A stretch of 64,000 nt of DNA from Cellulomonas xiejunii (GCF_024508315.1 NZ_CP101987.1:3968001-4032000), one strand, 5' to 3'. Shown: positions 8,150-16,669, counted from the first letter of the stretch. Numbers and translations are program-made. The notes: generated by a model not told the origin, from the letters alone.

Positions 8150-8416
8150 ATGGCCCGTACGTCCCCCGCTCTACGACCCCGCACCGCCCGCCACGACGCC
8201 GCGTCCGGCATCCTGACGGTCCGTCTCACGTCCATCTCGGCAGGCAGCTGGGCCGAGTACGAGTACCGCGACGTCCCCGTGAACGTCGCGCACCGCGTCA
8301 CGACCGCGGGCTCTCGGCTGCCCGCCGCGTTGCTCGAGCACGTCACGGAGCGCTACGCCGTCCGCCGCCGCGGCACCCCCCGCTGGATCGAGCCGACGAC
8401 CACCGACGCCGCCTGA
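8150..8416 (+). CDS. KTSC-like small protein
   Basis: An 88-residue protein. The segment AEYEYRDVPVNVAHRV followed by an Ala-Gly-Ser turn and a helix ending VTERYAVRR follows the layout of the KTSC domain, a small alpha/beta fold often near nucleic-acid-handling or phage proteins. The family's Lys-Thr-Ser-Cys signature is not conserved here, so the match is tentative. The gene stands alone between two long hairpins (8014-8056 and 8428-8472). Confidence 0.55.
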   Translation: MARTSPALRPRTARHDAASGILTVRLTSISAGSWAEYEYRDVPVNVAHRVTTAGSRLPAALLEHVTERYAVRRRGTPRWIEPTTTDAA

Positions 8417-8427
8417 CACCAGGCGCA

Positions 8428-8472
8428 AGCGTGAGGGGTTGCCGTCGCAGGACGACGGCAACCCCTCACGCT
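8428..8472. terminator. Long perfect hairpin between convergent genes
   Basis: A perfect 20-bp inverted repeat (left arm starts AGCGTGAGGGG, right arm ends CCCCTCACGCT) with a 5-base loop at 8448-8452. It lies between the ends of the KTSC-like gene (+) and the phosphomannomutase-like gene (-) and can terminate transcription from both sides. Confidence 0.8.
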
Positions 8473-8500
8473 CACGCCCTGGGACGCGCCCTGGGACGCG

Positions 8501-9253
8501 TCAGGCGAACGCCTCCGGGAGGGCTGCGCGGACCTTGGCCGGGGTGTCCTCCCAGCCCTCCACCGCGACGCACGGGACGCCCGTCGAGATGACCGGGTAG
8601 TCGTTGCCGCCCTCGTCGAGGCGGTCGCCGAAGAACACGGCCTGCGTCGGCTCCAGGCCGAGGCGCGCGAGCAGGCGGTTGACGCCGTACGCCTTGTCGA
8701 TGCCCTTGCGGGTGATGTCGACGGACGTCGAGCCGCCGGAGCGGACCTCGAGGTCGGGGAGCTGCTCGGCGACGGCCGCGCGCAGCTTCTCCTTCTTGGC
8801 GCCGTCCGGGTCCCAGGCGGCCTTCGCGTCGACCGGCGCCTCCTGGCCGAGGGCCGAGAACGTGACCTGGCTGCCGCGCAGCTCGATGCGGTCCCCCCAG
8901 GTGTTCTCCTCCCACAGCCCCAGCTCGCGCGCCGACTTCTCGACGGCGGCGGCGGCACGCGCGGACTCGTCGTCGGTGAGCGGCTCGCTGTAGACCTCGG
9001 ACCACGCGGAGCCGTCGTGCACGAGGTAGCGCGTGCCGCACGTCGGCAGCACGTGCAGCCGGGCGAGGGCCGCGGTGTCGTCGATCGACGACAGCAGCTG
9101 GGCGTCGAACTGCTCGAACCGGCCGCCGGAGATGATGCCGACCTGGGCGACGCGCGTGAGGGCGACGATCATGTCGACGATCTCGGGGTGCACCTTGCTC
9201 TTCGACGGGGCGAGGGTGTCGTCCAGGTCGAACAGCGCGAGCTCGTACGTCAT
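8501..9253 (-). CDS. HAD-superfamily phosphatase, phosphomannomutase-like (HAD-IIB)
   Basis: A 250-residue cytoplasmic HAD-IIB hydrolase of the type annotated as eukaryotic-like phosphomannomutase or sugar phosphatase. Motif I is FDLDDTLAPSK, with the nucleophile Asp9 and acid/base Asp11. Motif II is the Ser in GIISGG, and motifs III/IV are near the C-terminus, with a Lys in the KGIDKAYG segment and FFGDRLDEGGND. The Cap domain lies between. It may dephosphorylate or isomerise hexose phosphates; the substrate is not evident. The ATG at 9253 starts directly at the first beta strand. Confidence 0.85.
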   Translation of the reverse strand: MTYELALFDLDDTLAPSKSKVHPEIVDMIVALTRVAQVGIISGGRFEQFDAQLLSSIDDTAALARLHVLPTCGTRYLVHDGSAWSEVYSEPLTDDESARAAAAVEKSARELGLWEENTWGDRIELRGSQVTFSALGQEAPVDAKAAWDPDGAKKEKLRAAVAEQLPDLEVRSGGSTSVDITRKGIDKAYGVNRLLARLGLEPTQAVFFGDRLDEGGNDYPVISTGVPCVAVEGWEDTPAKVRAALPEAFA

Positions 9254-9444
9254 CGATCCTCCGGGGTGCGGGCGGCGCCCACCGGACGTGGACCCGCGCG
9301 GGGCGGCGGCCGCAGGGTGACGCGCGGCTCGACCGGTGGCGGCGGGGAGGTGGCCCCGCGACCGAGCCACGATACCCGGTACGGCCGGACCGACGGGCCG
9401 TATCCGCGCGACGTGACCGTCTCCCCTGCCCTACGGTGCCGGGC

Positions 9445-10173
9445 ATGTGGCAGCGCAGCGGGACGATCCTGACGATGGGCGGCGGCGGCTTCTCGATGCC
9501 GGAGGTCGCCGGCGGGGGCGCGCTCGACGACTTCGTCCTGGGCCTGACCGGCGTGGACACGCCCCGCGTGTGCTTCGTCGGGACCGCTAGCGGTGACGCG
9601 GCGTGGTATGTCGAGCGGTTCCTCGACGCGTTCGACGGCCGCGCGCGCACGTCGGTGCTCGCGCTGTTCGGCAACGGTCCCGACGGTGCGATCCCGCTGG
9701 ACCGCCTCGAGCAGGTGCTCGACCAGGACGTCGTGTACGTCGGCGGAGGGTCGACCGCGAACCTGCTGGCGGTGTGGCGCGTGCACGGGCTGCCGGAGCT
9801 CCTCGCGCAGGCCGCGCGGGGCGGGACGGTGCTCGCGGGCATCTCGGCGGGCATGAACTGCTGGTACGAGGCGTCGAGCACCGACTCGTTCGGCCCGTAC
9901 GCGCCGCTGCGCGACGGGCTGGGCCTGCTGCCGGGCTCGGCATGCCCGCACTACCGGTCGGAGCCTGACCGGCGGGAGTCGTACCTGCGGTGGGTGGCGT
10001 CGGGCGAGCTGCCCGACGGGTACGCGGCGGACGACGGCGTCGCGCTGCTGTGGCGCGACGGTGTGCTGGTCGAGGCGGTGATCGAGGTCCCGGGCGGGCA
10101 GGCGTTCCGGGTGCGGCGCGACGGCGACGGCGTCGTCGAGACCCCCGTTCCCACCCGGGAGCTGCCCCGCTGA
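9445..10173 (+). CDS. Peptidase E-like protein (family S51)
   Basis: A 242-residue protein of the S51 family, which includes dipeptidase E (Asp-X dipeptides) and cyanophycinase. The catalytic serine sits in the nucleophile elbow GISAGMN. The preceding strand VVYVGGGSTANLL and the N-terminal TMGGGGFSM are also typical. No signal peptide is present, so it should be cytosolic. A GTG at 9436, three codons upstream, is an alternative start; ATG 9445 was preferred. It converges on the LamG-like gene with only 13 bp between the stops. Confidence 0.85.
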   Translation: MWQRSGTILTMGGGGFSMPEVAGGGALDDFVLGLTGVDTPRVCFVGTASGDAAWYVERFLDAFDGRARTSVLALFGNGPDGAIPLDRLEQVLDQDVVYVGGGSTANLLAVWRVHGLPELLAQAARGGTVLAGISAGMNCWYEASSTDSFGPYAPLRDGLGLLPGSACPHYRSEPDRRESYLRWVASGELPDGYAADDGVALLWRDGVLVEAVIEVPGGQAFRVRRDGDGVVETPVPTRELPR

Positions 10174-10186
10174 GACGGGCCGCGGG

Positions 10187-11698
10187 TCAGGCGCCCGCGC
10201 TGCAGAGCCGGCGCTCCTGCATCACGTCGATGACACCGCCCCACGTCCGCGCACCGCTGACCGCACCGACCCACGGGGACGACCCGTCCTGCGTCCCGCC
10301 CACCCGGAACGCACCCGTGCCGGCCGCGCCGGCCTCGAGGGACACCGGCTCGCCCGCCTGAGGGCTGGGGCTGCCCGGAGCCTGCGCCGTGCCGAGGTCG
10401 CAGACGTCGAGACGCACCGTGCCGGACGCGGCGTCGCGGATCCCGAACAGCGCGACCCACGCCCCGGGGACGACGGGGACGGTGGAGGTGGCCGTCGACG
10501 TCTCGCCGGTCGACCCGGCCACTGCGAGGGACCAGCAGGACACGGCCTCGTCGGTGCAGCCCGTCGTGGCCAGGCCCAGCCGGAACACGCTGCCGCTGTC
10601 GCCGTCCTGGCTGACGGCGGTGGCCTCGACGTCGCTCGTGCCGGCCCGGACGAAGGCGACGACGGACCAGCTCCCGGTCGTGTCGAGCACGGGACCGGTG
10701 GTCGACGCCCCGTCGGTCGGCTCGTCCAGCAGCAGCGCGGAGTCGGCGCTGCCCCACAGCTCTGCTCGCAGACCATCGGTCCACGTGGTCGACGGTGTCA
10801 GCGTCAGGCTGTTGCTGCCGTCGGTGGACAGGACGTCGGCGGACGTCGTCCCGGCACCCTCGTCGAGGGTCCACCGCGCGTTGCCGGACGGCGCGGACGA
10901 GGCCGAGGCGACGATGAAGCGGTACGCCCGCTCGGGGCTCACGTTGCCCGCCGAGTCGACGGCCTGAGCCGTCAGCACGTGCGTCCCGGCGGTGCTCGGT
11001 GTCCAGCGGACCGTCGCGCCCGTGGTCCCCGGCGCGAGGTCGACGCGCGCGGGTGCCCCGTCGAACGCGTACAGGAAGGCGACGACGTCGGTCGCGCCGG
11101 GTGCGTCGAGCCGGAAGTCACCGGCGACACCCACACCCCCGGCGAGGGCGTCCTCCAGGTAGACGGCGCCCGCACCTGCGAGGGGCGTGACGACGGGCAC
11201 CGCGGGCGCCGCGACGTCGACGACGACCCGGCAGCGCACGACGGGCCCCTTGCGGTTCTTGGTGTCACGCGCCTGCACCCGCCACTCGTACACCCCACCG
11301 TCACGGAGCAGGCCGTCGGGCACCTGCACGGCGTGGACGGCACCCGAGGCCTGCGCGGCGGTCGGGCGCGACGACCACAGGGGCCGGCCGGAGCGCCCGT
11401 CGCGCACCTCGAAGACGCCCCGCAGGCTGTCGCCGTCGACGTCCGAGAGGGTCGCGCGCAGCGTCGGCGTCGTCGAGCGCAGCGGCGAGGCGACCGTCGC
11501 CGAGCACGACGAGTCCGGTGAGGACGTACCGACGTCGCTGGGGGCATCAGGTGCGTGGTTCACCTGCCGCGGCGGGTGCCCTCCGGGGCCACCGTGCGCC
11601 TGCGCGGCACCGGGGACCAGCGCCAGCGCCGCGGTGAGCGCGGTGACCGTCAGCACGCGGACGAGCGCAGCCGGACGGAGCGATGACTGACCGTGCAC
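10187..11698 (-). CDS. Secreted LamG/concanavalin-like domain protein
   Basis: A 503-residue secreted protein. The signal peptide ends near residue 38 (PGAAQA). After a short Pro/His-rich stretch come two Ig/FnIII-like beta domains (about 60-165 and 170-285, the second with STAGTHVLTAQAVDSAGN). A LamG-type jelly-roll follows (about 290-500) with the usual ending GARTWGGVIDVMQERRL. Such domains bind sugars or act as adhesive modules; no catalytic residues are evident. The GTG at 11698 is chosen because AGGAGG lies 5 bases upstream (11704-11709). No LPXTG anchor is seen, so release into the medium is likely. Confidence 0.8.
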   Translation of the reverse strand: MHGQSSLRPAALVRVLTVTALTAALALVPGAAQAHGGPGGHPPRQVNHAPDAPSDVGTSSPDSSCSATVASPLRSTTPTLRATLSDVDGDSLRGVFEVRDGRSGRPLWSSRPTAAQASGAVHAVQVPDGLLRDGGVYEWRVQARDTKNRKGPVVRCRVVVDVAAPAVPVVTPLAGAGAVYLEDALAGGVGVAGDFRLDAPGATDVVAFLYAFDGAPARVDLAPGTTGATVRWTPSTAGTHVLTAQAVDSAGNVSPERAYRFIVASASSAPSGNARWTLDEGAGTTSADVLSTDGSNSLTLTPSTTWTDGLRAELWGSADSALLLDEPTDGASTTGPVLDTTGSWSVVAFVRAGTSDVEATAVSQDGDSGSVFRLGLATTGCTDEAVSCWSLAVAGSTGETSTATSTVPVVPGAWVALFGIRDAASGTVRLDVCDLGTAQAPGSPSPQAGEPVSLEAGAAGTGAFRVGGTQDGSSPWVGAVSGARTWGGVIDVMQERRLCSAGA

Positions 11699-11858
11699 GG
11701 GGACCTCCTGGGTGAGGGGGGCAGACCGGCGGTGCCGACTGCGCCGCGACGCACACGGAACATATCGGACCGGTCGGACATCACCGGTCGCCCGCGTCGA
11801 GGCACGCCGCACCCAGCCGCGCCCGGGGTCCGCGGGGCCACCCGAGGTCACCCGGGCG

Positions 11859-12422
11859 TCACGCCGCGACGTCCGCCCGCCGGGCCGTCCGCAGCGCCGT
11901 CCCCCACCACACGAGCTGCTCGAGCATCGCCTTGGCGGGGGCCTCGGCCCGCGACGCGTCGAGGACGCCCTGGTCGTCGATCAGCTCCCAGATGTTCGGC
12001 AGGACGACCTGGTCGCGGACCGTGTGGGTGTGCACCTCCGCGAACACCGGGCGCAGCTGCTCGACGGCCCGCGCGCCGCCGGCCGTGCCGCCGTAGGAGG
12101 CGAACCCCACGGTCTTGCCACGCCACTCGTCGTACGCGGAGTCGATGGCGGTCTTGAGGTAGCCGGGGTACCCGTGGTTGTACTCGGGGGTGACGACGAC
12201 GACGGCGTCGGCCGCGTCGATCCGCGCGCGCCAGGCGGCGGTGTCGCCGGACCCGTCGAGCGATGCGGGCAGCGTGACGTCGCGCAGGTCGGCGACGTCG
12301 ACCTCGAGCCCGCCGTGCTCGGCCAGCCGGTCACGCACCCAGTCGGCGACGAGGTGGCCGCGGCGGTCGTCGCGGACGCTGCCGACGACGAGGAGGACGC
12401 GGAGGTCGGTCGTGGTGGTCAT
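11859..12422 (-). CDS. NADPH-dependent FMN reductase
   Basis: A 187-residue flavodoxin-like NAD(P)H:FMN or quinone reductase. The phosphate-binding loop GSVRDDRRG near the N-terminus and the signature TPEYNHGYPGYLK identify the family, followed by FASYGGTAGG, which binds the flavin isoalloxazine. It is probably cytosolic and acts in quinone or azo-compound detoxification. It is transcribed divergently from a MarR gene, and two identical-format palindromes in the shared promoter region suggest control by that regulator. Confidence 0.9.
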   Translation of the reverse strand: MTTTTDLRVLLVVGSVRDDRRGHLVADWVRDRLAEHGGLEVDVADLRDVTLPASLDGSGDTAAWRARIDAADAVVVVTPEYNHGYPGYLKTAIDSAYDEWRGKTVGFASYGGTAGGARAVEQLRPVFAEVHTHTVRDQVVLPNIWELIDDQGVLDASRAEAPAKAMLEQLVWWGTALRTARRADVAA

Positions 12423-12477
12423 GGAGGCTCCCCTGCGGACGATGGCCGTCGACAGTCGGCGGCCGTGACGCGGACTC

Positions 12478-12497
12478 TTACTTTCCGCTGCAAGTAA
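12478..12497. promoter_or_regulatory. Candidate MarR operator 1
   Basis: TTACTT-N8-AAGTAA palindrome in the divergent promoter region, 55 bp upstream of the reductase ATG. The same pattern recurs 32 bp away. Confidence 0.7.
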
Positions 12498-12509
12498 TCG
12501 TCGAGTGGG

Positions 12510-12529
12510 TTACTTCCCGTGTCAAGTAA
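12510..12529. promoter_or_regulatory. Candidate MarR operator 2
   Basis: Second TTACTT-N8-AAGTAA palindrome, ending 9 bp before the MarR ATG. The two sites are 32 bp apart centre to centre, about three helical turns, so two dimers could bind the same face. Confidence 0.7.
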
Positions 12530-12538
12530 TGTGGTCAC

Positions 12539-13036
12539 ATGGTGGACGACGACCCGCGCTGGCTCACGCGCGACGAGGTGCACGCGTGGATCGCGCTGAG
12601 CGGGCTCTTCACGCACCTGCCGCACCTGCTCGACGCACAGCTCCAGCGCGACGCCGGCATCTCCTTCGCCGACTACCAGGTCCTCGCGTGGCTCTCGATG
12701 GCCCCCGAGCGCACGCGCCGCATGCGTGACCTCGCCGCCCGCGCCGACGTCACGCTCTCCCACCTGTCCCGCATCGTCGCGCGCCTCGAGGACCGCGGCT
12801 GGGTGCGCCGCCGCCCCGAGCCCACCGACGGCCGCACCACGCTCGCGACCCTCACCGACGACGGCTGGGCCAAGGTCGTCGCGACCGCGCCCGGCCACGT
12901 CACCGAGGTGCGCCGCCGCGTCTTCGACGGGCTCACACCGGACGAGCTCGCCGCGCTCACGGACGTCGCCCGGCACATCACCGACGCGTGCGGCGTCGCG
13001 CTCCCCGACATCGACGGCGCCGACCTCCAGCCGTGA
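12539..13036 (+). CDS. MarR-family transcriptional regulator
   Basis: A 165-residue winged-helix regulator. The helix-turn-helix is seen around residues 60-90 (RMRDLAARADVTLSHLSRIVARLE) and the wing in RGWVRRRPEPTDGRTTLATLT, which carries the conserved Asp-Gly-Arg of MarR proteins. It is probably an autorepressor that also represses the divergent FMN reductase through the two palindromes at 12478 and 12510. The inducing ligand is unknown, though quinones or phenolics would fit the reductase. Confidence 0.92.
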   Translation: MVDDDPRWLTRDEVHAWIALSGLFTHLPHLLDAQLQRDAGISFADYQVLAWLSMAPERTRRMRDLAARADVTLSHLSRIVARLEDRGWVRRRPEPTDGRTTLATLTDDGWAKVVATAPGHVTEVRRRVFDGLTPDELAALTDVARHITDACGVALPDIDGADLQP

Positions 13037-13048
13037 GACCCGGGCAGG

Positions 13049-13288
13049 TCAGGACTGGAACGCCACGAGCTCGGGCCAGCTGCCGGACCTCCGGAACGTC
13101 AGCACGGCCTTGCCCAGCACGCGCAGCGCGGCCGTGGGACGCGCGTCGCTCCCGTCGACGTACCAGGCGTCAGGGTCGACCACGGGGATGACCAGCACAC
13201 CCTCGGGCGAGGCCGGCTCGATCGCGAACGTGTAGCTCACGCTCTCGTCGTCCTCGCGGACCTTACGTCCGTACGCCACGCCACCCAT
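13049..13288 (-). CDS. Hypothetical protein
   Basis: A 79-residue protein with a basic N-terminal segment (MGGVAYGRKVRED) and a compact alternating beta-type sequence (VLVIPVVDPDAWYVDG). No family is recognised. It has no signal peptide or membrane segment. The gene is convergent with marR. The 187 bp between it and the anti-sigma gene hold nothing recognisable. Confidence 0.6.
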   Translation of the reverse strand: MGGVAYGRKVREDDESVSYTFAIEPASPEGVLVIPVVDPDAWYVDGSDARPTAALRVLGKAVLTFRRSGSWPELVAFQS

Positions 13289-13475
13289 CAGCCACCCCGC
13301 TCGAATCGGACCGCGCCGTCCCAGTCTGCACCGACGTCGCGTGCCGGTGGGCCTCCTCGTAGCTCGCCCCCGGGTGCGCGTCCATTCACCGGGCCTCGGC
13401 GATCTCGTGTTGCAGCAGCAGCGCGCGACCCGCCCCGTCCGCGCCCCCCGCGCACCTGGTGAGACCGCCCCCGGC

Positions 13476-14231
13476 TCAGGCCTCCCCCACCTCCCCCACC
13501 GCGAGGGGCCGGTCCAACCCCACGACGCCCAGCTCGACGCGGGAGATGCCGTCCACCGGCAGCGCCGACGACGCCTGCAGGCCCGACGCCGTCCGCTCGC
13601 CCGTGCTCGTCCACGTCGCCACCACCGAGCGCTCGCCGTCGGCGGCGACGAGCACGAGCTCGTAGACCCCCTCGGGCAGCTCGGCGGCCTCGTAGGCGCA
13701 GCTCCAGTCCAGGTGCGAGCCCCAGCGCGCGGGCGCGATGGTGACGTCGGCGCTCACCCCCGACCCGCCGACGGGTGCGAGGGCGACCGTGCGTGCGTCC
13801 GCCGCGACGACCGCAGTACGCGCACCCAGCGCGCCCGTCACCGCGGCCCCGCCCGCGCCCGCCAGCACGACGAGTGCGGCCGCAGCGCCCACGAGCGCGA
13901 CCCGACCCCGCGCCCGGCGTCGACGGGCCTCGCGGGCCACGCGCGCGAGCGGCACGACGTCGGCGAGCGGTCCGTCGGACGGACCGTCGACGCGCCCGTC
14001 GGACGGACCGTCGACGCGCCCGTCGGGACCCGACCCCGGAGCCGTGCCGGCGTCGACCGCGTCCTCGGCCGGCACCTTCCCCAGCAGCCCTGGCAGCCCC
14101 GCGAGCTCCCCCACGGCGGCCCGGCACACCTCGCACGCCGCGAGGTGCTCCTCGAACTCGCGCCGCTCGCCGGGCGCCAGCGCGCCCAGCACGTACGCGG
14201 CGTCCCACTCGCGGTACGGGTCGGTGCTCAT
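13476..14231 (-). CDS. Anti-sigma factor, zinc-finger membrane type
   Basis: A 251-residue anti-sigma factor of the RskA type. The cytoplasmic N-terminus has a zinc-binding anti-sigma domain with the HLAACEVC signature (HxxxCxxC, about residues 29-36). A basic stretch precedes one membrane helix (about 112-135). The outer C-terminal domain resembles the RskA sensor domain. The start ATG overlaps the stop of the sigma gene as ATGA (14228-14231), so the pair is translationally coupled. A perfect 24-bp tandem repeat before the membrane helix encodes GRVDGPSD twice. Confidence 0.9.
   Translation of the reverse strand: MSTDPYREWDAAYVLGALAPGERREFEEHLAACEVCRAAVGELAGLPGLLGKVPAEDAVDAGTAPGSGPDGRVDGPSDGRVDGPSDGPLADVVPLARVAREARRRRARGRVALVGAAAALVVLAGAGGAAVTGALGARTAVVAADARTVALAPVGGSGVSADVTIAPARWGSHLDWSCAYEAAELPEGVYELVLVAADGERSVVATWTSTGERTASGLQASSALPVDGISRVELGVVGLDRPLAVGEVGEA
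13974..14021 (-). repeat. 24-bp tandem repeat in the anti-sigma gene
   Basis: Two exact copies of a 24-base unit encode GRVDGPSD twice, with a partial third copy. They lie in the linker before the transmembrane helix. In-frame expansion or loss would change only linker length. Confidence 0.8.
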
Positions 14232-14743
14232 GAAGTCACTCCCCTCTCCTGCATCGCCAGGCGCAGGGCGCGCAGCGCGTAGTGCAGCCGCGACTTCACG
14301 GTGCCGGGGGCGATGCCGAGCTCCGCGGCGAGCTCCGCCACCGACCGCCCCTGGTAGTACGCGCCGACGACGACCGCACGGTGGTCGGCCGACAGGGCTG
14401 CCAGCGCGTCGGCGACGAGCCACCGGTCGAGCACGGCCTGCGTGCCGTCGTCGGCCAGGGCGTCCGGTGGCGCGTCGGACGGGGTCTCGTGGCGCCGGTG
14501 CGCGCTGCGGGCGTCGTCGACGACGAGGTTGCGCGCGACCGTGAACAGCCACGCCCGCACGGACGGCTCGGGGCGCGTCAGCACCTCGGGGTGCCGCCAC
14601 GCCCGCAGCAGGGTCTCCTGCACGACATCGGGTGCGCGGGCGGGGTCGGTGAGACGCGCGACGTAACGGTGCAGGGCAGCCGCGTGCGCGGCGTGCGTGG
14701 CGTGCAGCAGCGCGTCCGCGCCACCGTCGGCCTCACCTGCCAC
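14228..14743 (-). CDS. ECF RNA polymerase sigma factor
   Basis: A 171-residue ECF sigma factor. Region 2 contains RAPDVVQETLLRAWRHPE (the -10 recognition and core-binding helix) and region 4 contains the helix-turn-helix SVAELAAELGIAPGTVKSRL. No extra domains follow. It lies between yceI (44 bp upstream) and its anti-sigma gene (4-bp overlap), an arrangement like SigK/RskA-type pairs. It is held inactive at the membrane by the anti-sigma factor until the outer domain senses a signal. The target genes are unknown, but yceI in the same unit is a likely member. Confidence 0.93.
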   Translation of the reverse strand: MAGEADGGADALLHATHAAHAAALHRYVARLTDPARAPDVVQETLLRAWRHPEVLTRPEPSVRAWLFTVARNLVVDDARSAHRRHETPSDAPPDALADDGTQAVLDRWLVADALAALSADHRAVVVGAYYQGRSVAELAAELGIAPGTVKSRLHYALRALRLAMQERGVTS

Positions 14744-14787
14744 GTCGCCACCTCCGTCGTCGGTCCGTGCCCGCGACCTCGCGCCCC

Positions 14788-15456
14788 TCAGGACGCCGTC
14801 AGCCGCAGGTCGAACTCGACGGCACCGGTGTCCTCGACGGTGACGAACCCGAGCGACGGCGCCTCGATGCCGAAGTCCGCGAACGTGACCGGCACCGAGC
14901 CCACCACCTGCACGGTGCCACCCGAGGCAGCCACCTGCGCGTCCACGGTGACCGGCTGGGTCACGCCACGGATCGTCAGGTCGCCGGTCAGCTGCACGGC
15001 GGTCGCGCCGTCGCCCAGGTCGGCGGGCTCGGTGAGCGTGAACGTCGCCGTCGGGTGGTCGCGCACCTGGACGGCCTGGTCACGGAAGTACGTGTCGCGC
15101 GGCGGCTGGTCGGTGGCGATGCTCGCCATGTCCACCTCGATCTCGCCGGCCGCGAGGCTGCCGTCCGCGACGGTGACCGAGCCGGTCACCTGCTCGGTGC
15201 GTCCGGTGACCGTCACGTCCTGGCCACGCAGGACCTCCTCCAGGCGGTAGCCGGCGAAGGACCCGTCGCTGACGGTCCACGTGCCGTCCGTCGCCTCCAC
15301 CGGGTCGGCGGCCGCGCTCACCTCGAGCGTCGGTGCCGCGTCGGCCCGGCTGTTGCCCCAGTCGGCGTACAGCCCTGGTCCGACGACCACGGCCACCACC
15401 GCGAGCACGACCACGCCCGTGCCGACCCCTGCCCACACCTTCGCGTTCCGACTCAT
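14788..15456 (-). CDS. YceI-family lipocalin-like protein, membrane-anchored
   Basis: A 222-residue protein with one N-terminal membrane helix (about 8-30) and an outer YceI domain (about 58-220). The domain is a polyisoprenoid-binding beta barrel recognised by TWTVSDGSFAGYRLEE, then DMASIATDQPPRDTYFR and a final beta pair. YceI proteins bind isoprenoid lipids or quinones in the cell envelope and are often stress-induced. The ATG at 15456 has GGGAG upstream. It is followed closely by the ECF sigma gene, so this looks like an envelope-stress unit. Confidence 0.9.
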   Translation of the reverse strand: MSRNAKVWAGVGTGVVVLAVVAVVVGPGLYADWGNSRADAAPTLEVSAAADPVEATDGTWTVSDGSFAGYRLEEVLRGQDVTVTGRTEQVTGSVTVADGSLAAGEIEVDMASIATDQPPRDTYFRDQAVQVRDHPTATFTLTEPADLGDGATAVQLTGDLTIRGVTQPVTVDAQVAASGGTVQVVGSVPVTFADFGIEAPSLGFVTVEDTGAVEFDLRLTAS

Positions 15457-15584
15457 CGCTCCCACTCCTCCCACGGCCCGTCCCGAGCCCTTACCGACAA
15501 GACGAGAAGCGCACCGGATCGGTTCACCACGGACGCCGGCCCGTGAGCGGGGTCAGGGACGCCCGGTGTCCCGAACCCCGCCCG

Positions 15585-16082
15585 CTACCGCTCCTGACCC
15601 GCCCGGCGCTGCATGAGCACCACCTCGAACCCCGGGCGGTCGGTGACGCCGACCGGCTCGAAGCCCCACGACCGGTACACGTCGTCGAGGTGCGGGTTGG
15701 ACGCCCGGTGATCCAGGCGCAGCCACGTCACGCCGGCGGCGCGCGCCCGCTCCCCGGCCCACTCGACGAGCGCCCGCCCCAAGCCGGTGCCCGACGCCCG
15801 CCGGGCGACCATGAGCCCGTGGACGTACAGCGCGGGGGCGTCGTCGTCACCCCAGTACTCGGGGTCGGTGCCGACCACGCGGACGCTGCCGAGCAGCCCC
15901 TCGTCGTCGCGGACCACCCACCACTGCCCAGCGGCCACCTGCGCCGCGATCCGGTCGGCCGGCACGGACCCGACGGGCCACTGGTCGATGCCGCGCGCGG
16001 CCATCCAGTCCTCGAGGGAGCGCCGCAGCGCGTGGATCGCCGCCGCGTCGGCGGCGGTCGCGTGCTGGGGCTGGACGTCCAC
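15585..16082 (-). CDS. GNAT-family N-acetyltransferase
   Basis: A 165-residue GNAT acetyltransferase. The acetyl-CoA pyrophosphate loop is RRASGTGLGRALVEWA (motif A), after the strand ALYVHGLMVA. The later YRSWGFEPVG matches motif B. The start is a GTG at 16082. The substrate cannot be assigned. The gene stands alone, transcribed away from the next plus-strand gene. Confidence 0.88.
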   Translation of the reverse strand: MDVQPQHATAADAAAIHALRRSLEDWMAARGIDQWPVGSVPADRIAAQVAAGQWWVVRDDEGLLGSVRVVGTDPEYWGDDDAPALYVHGLMVARRASGTGLGRALVEWAGERARAAGVTWLRLDHRASNPHLDDVYRSWGFEPVGVTDRPGFEVVLMQRRAGQER

Positions 16083-16155
16083 GGTCGCCGACGCTACCGG
16101 TGCGGGCGGCCGGTCGTCAGGATCGCGACGCGGACCCGTACGGCATCATGCGCGC

Positions 16156-16659
16156 ATGGGCTGGACCGCGATCGTCATGCCGCTGTCGACGTTCGCCGAC
16201 GACCCCGCGTGGTTGTCGCAGGTCGCGGTCGACCCCGTGCCCGACGCCCTGCCGGCACCGCTGCCCGCGCCGTCCGCCGCGCAGGTCCTCACGCTGCTGC
16301 GGGACGCCGGGCTGTCGGGCGACACCGCACCGCTGGTGTCCGACGACCTCGACCACCTGACGCGTGACGACGCCGGCATCCGGGCCTACGCGCCCACGAC
16401 GCTCACCGACGTGCTGCTGCACAGCCCGCACGACGACGAGACGTCGGCCCGCGCCGAGCGGATGCCCCCCGACACCCCCGTCACGGCGGTCACGTTCGGC
16501 AAGCCGCACGCGCACGCGGTGCTGCTTGCCGCGGCCGCGCTGGTCCCCGTGTGGGGACCGGTGGTCGCGATGGAGGCGTCGGGGTGCCGCTCGCTCATCG
16601 TCACCGGTCCGGTCGCCGACCTCGAGGCCACGACCACGCGGTGGTCCGCCGGGACGTGA
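16156..16659 (+). CDS. Hypothetical protein
   Basis: A 167-residue soluble protein with no recognised family. It begins at an ATG directly at a hydrophobic strand (MGWTAIVMPL) and has a Pro/Ala-rich segment near residue 35, an acidic middle, and a hydrophobic C-terminal half (AHAVLLAAAALVPVWGPVVAM) that could be a buried strand-helix pair or a weak membrane segment. It is convergent with the HXXEE gene, with a 10-bp gap. Confidence 0.6.
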   Translation: MGWTAIVMPLSTFADDPAWLSQVAVDPVPDALPAPLPAPSAAQVLTLLRDAGLSGDTAPLVSDDLDHLTRDDAGIRAYAPTTLTDVLLHSPHDDETSARAERMPPDTPVTAVTFGKPHAHAVLLAAAALVPVWGPVVAMEASGCRSLIVTGPVADLEATTTRWSAGT

Positions 16660-16669
16660 GCCCGGGGCG

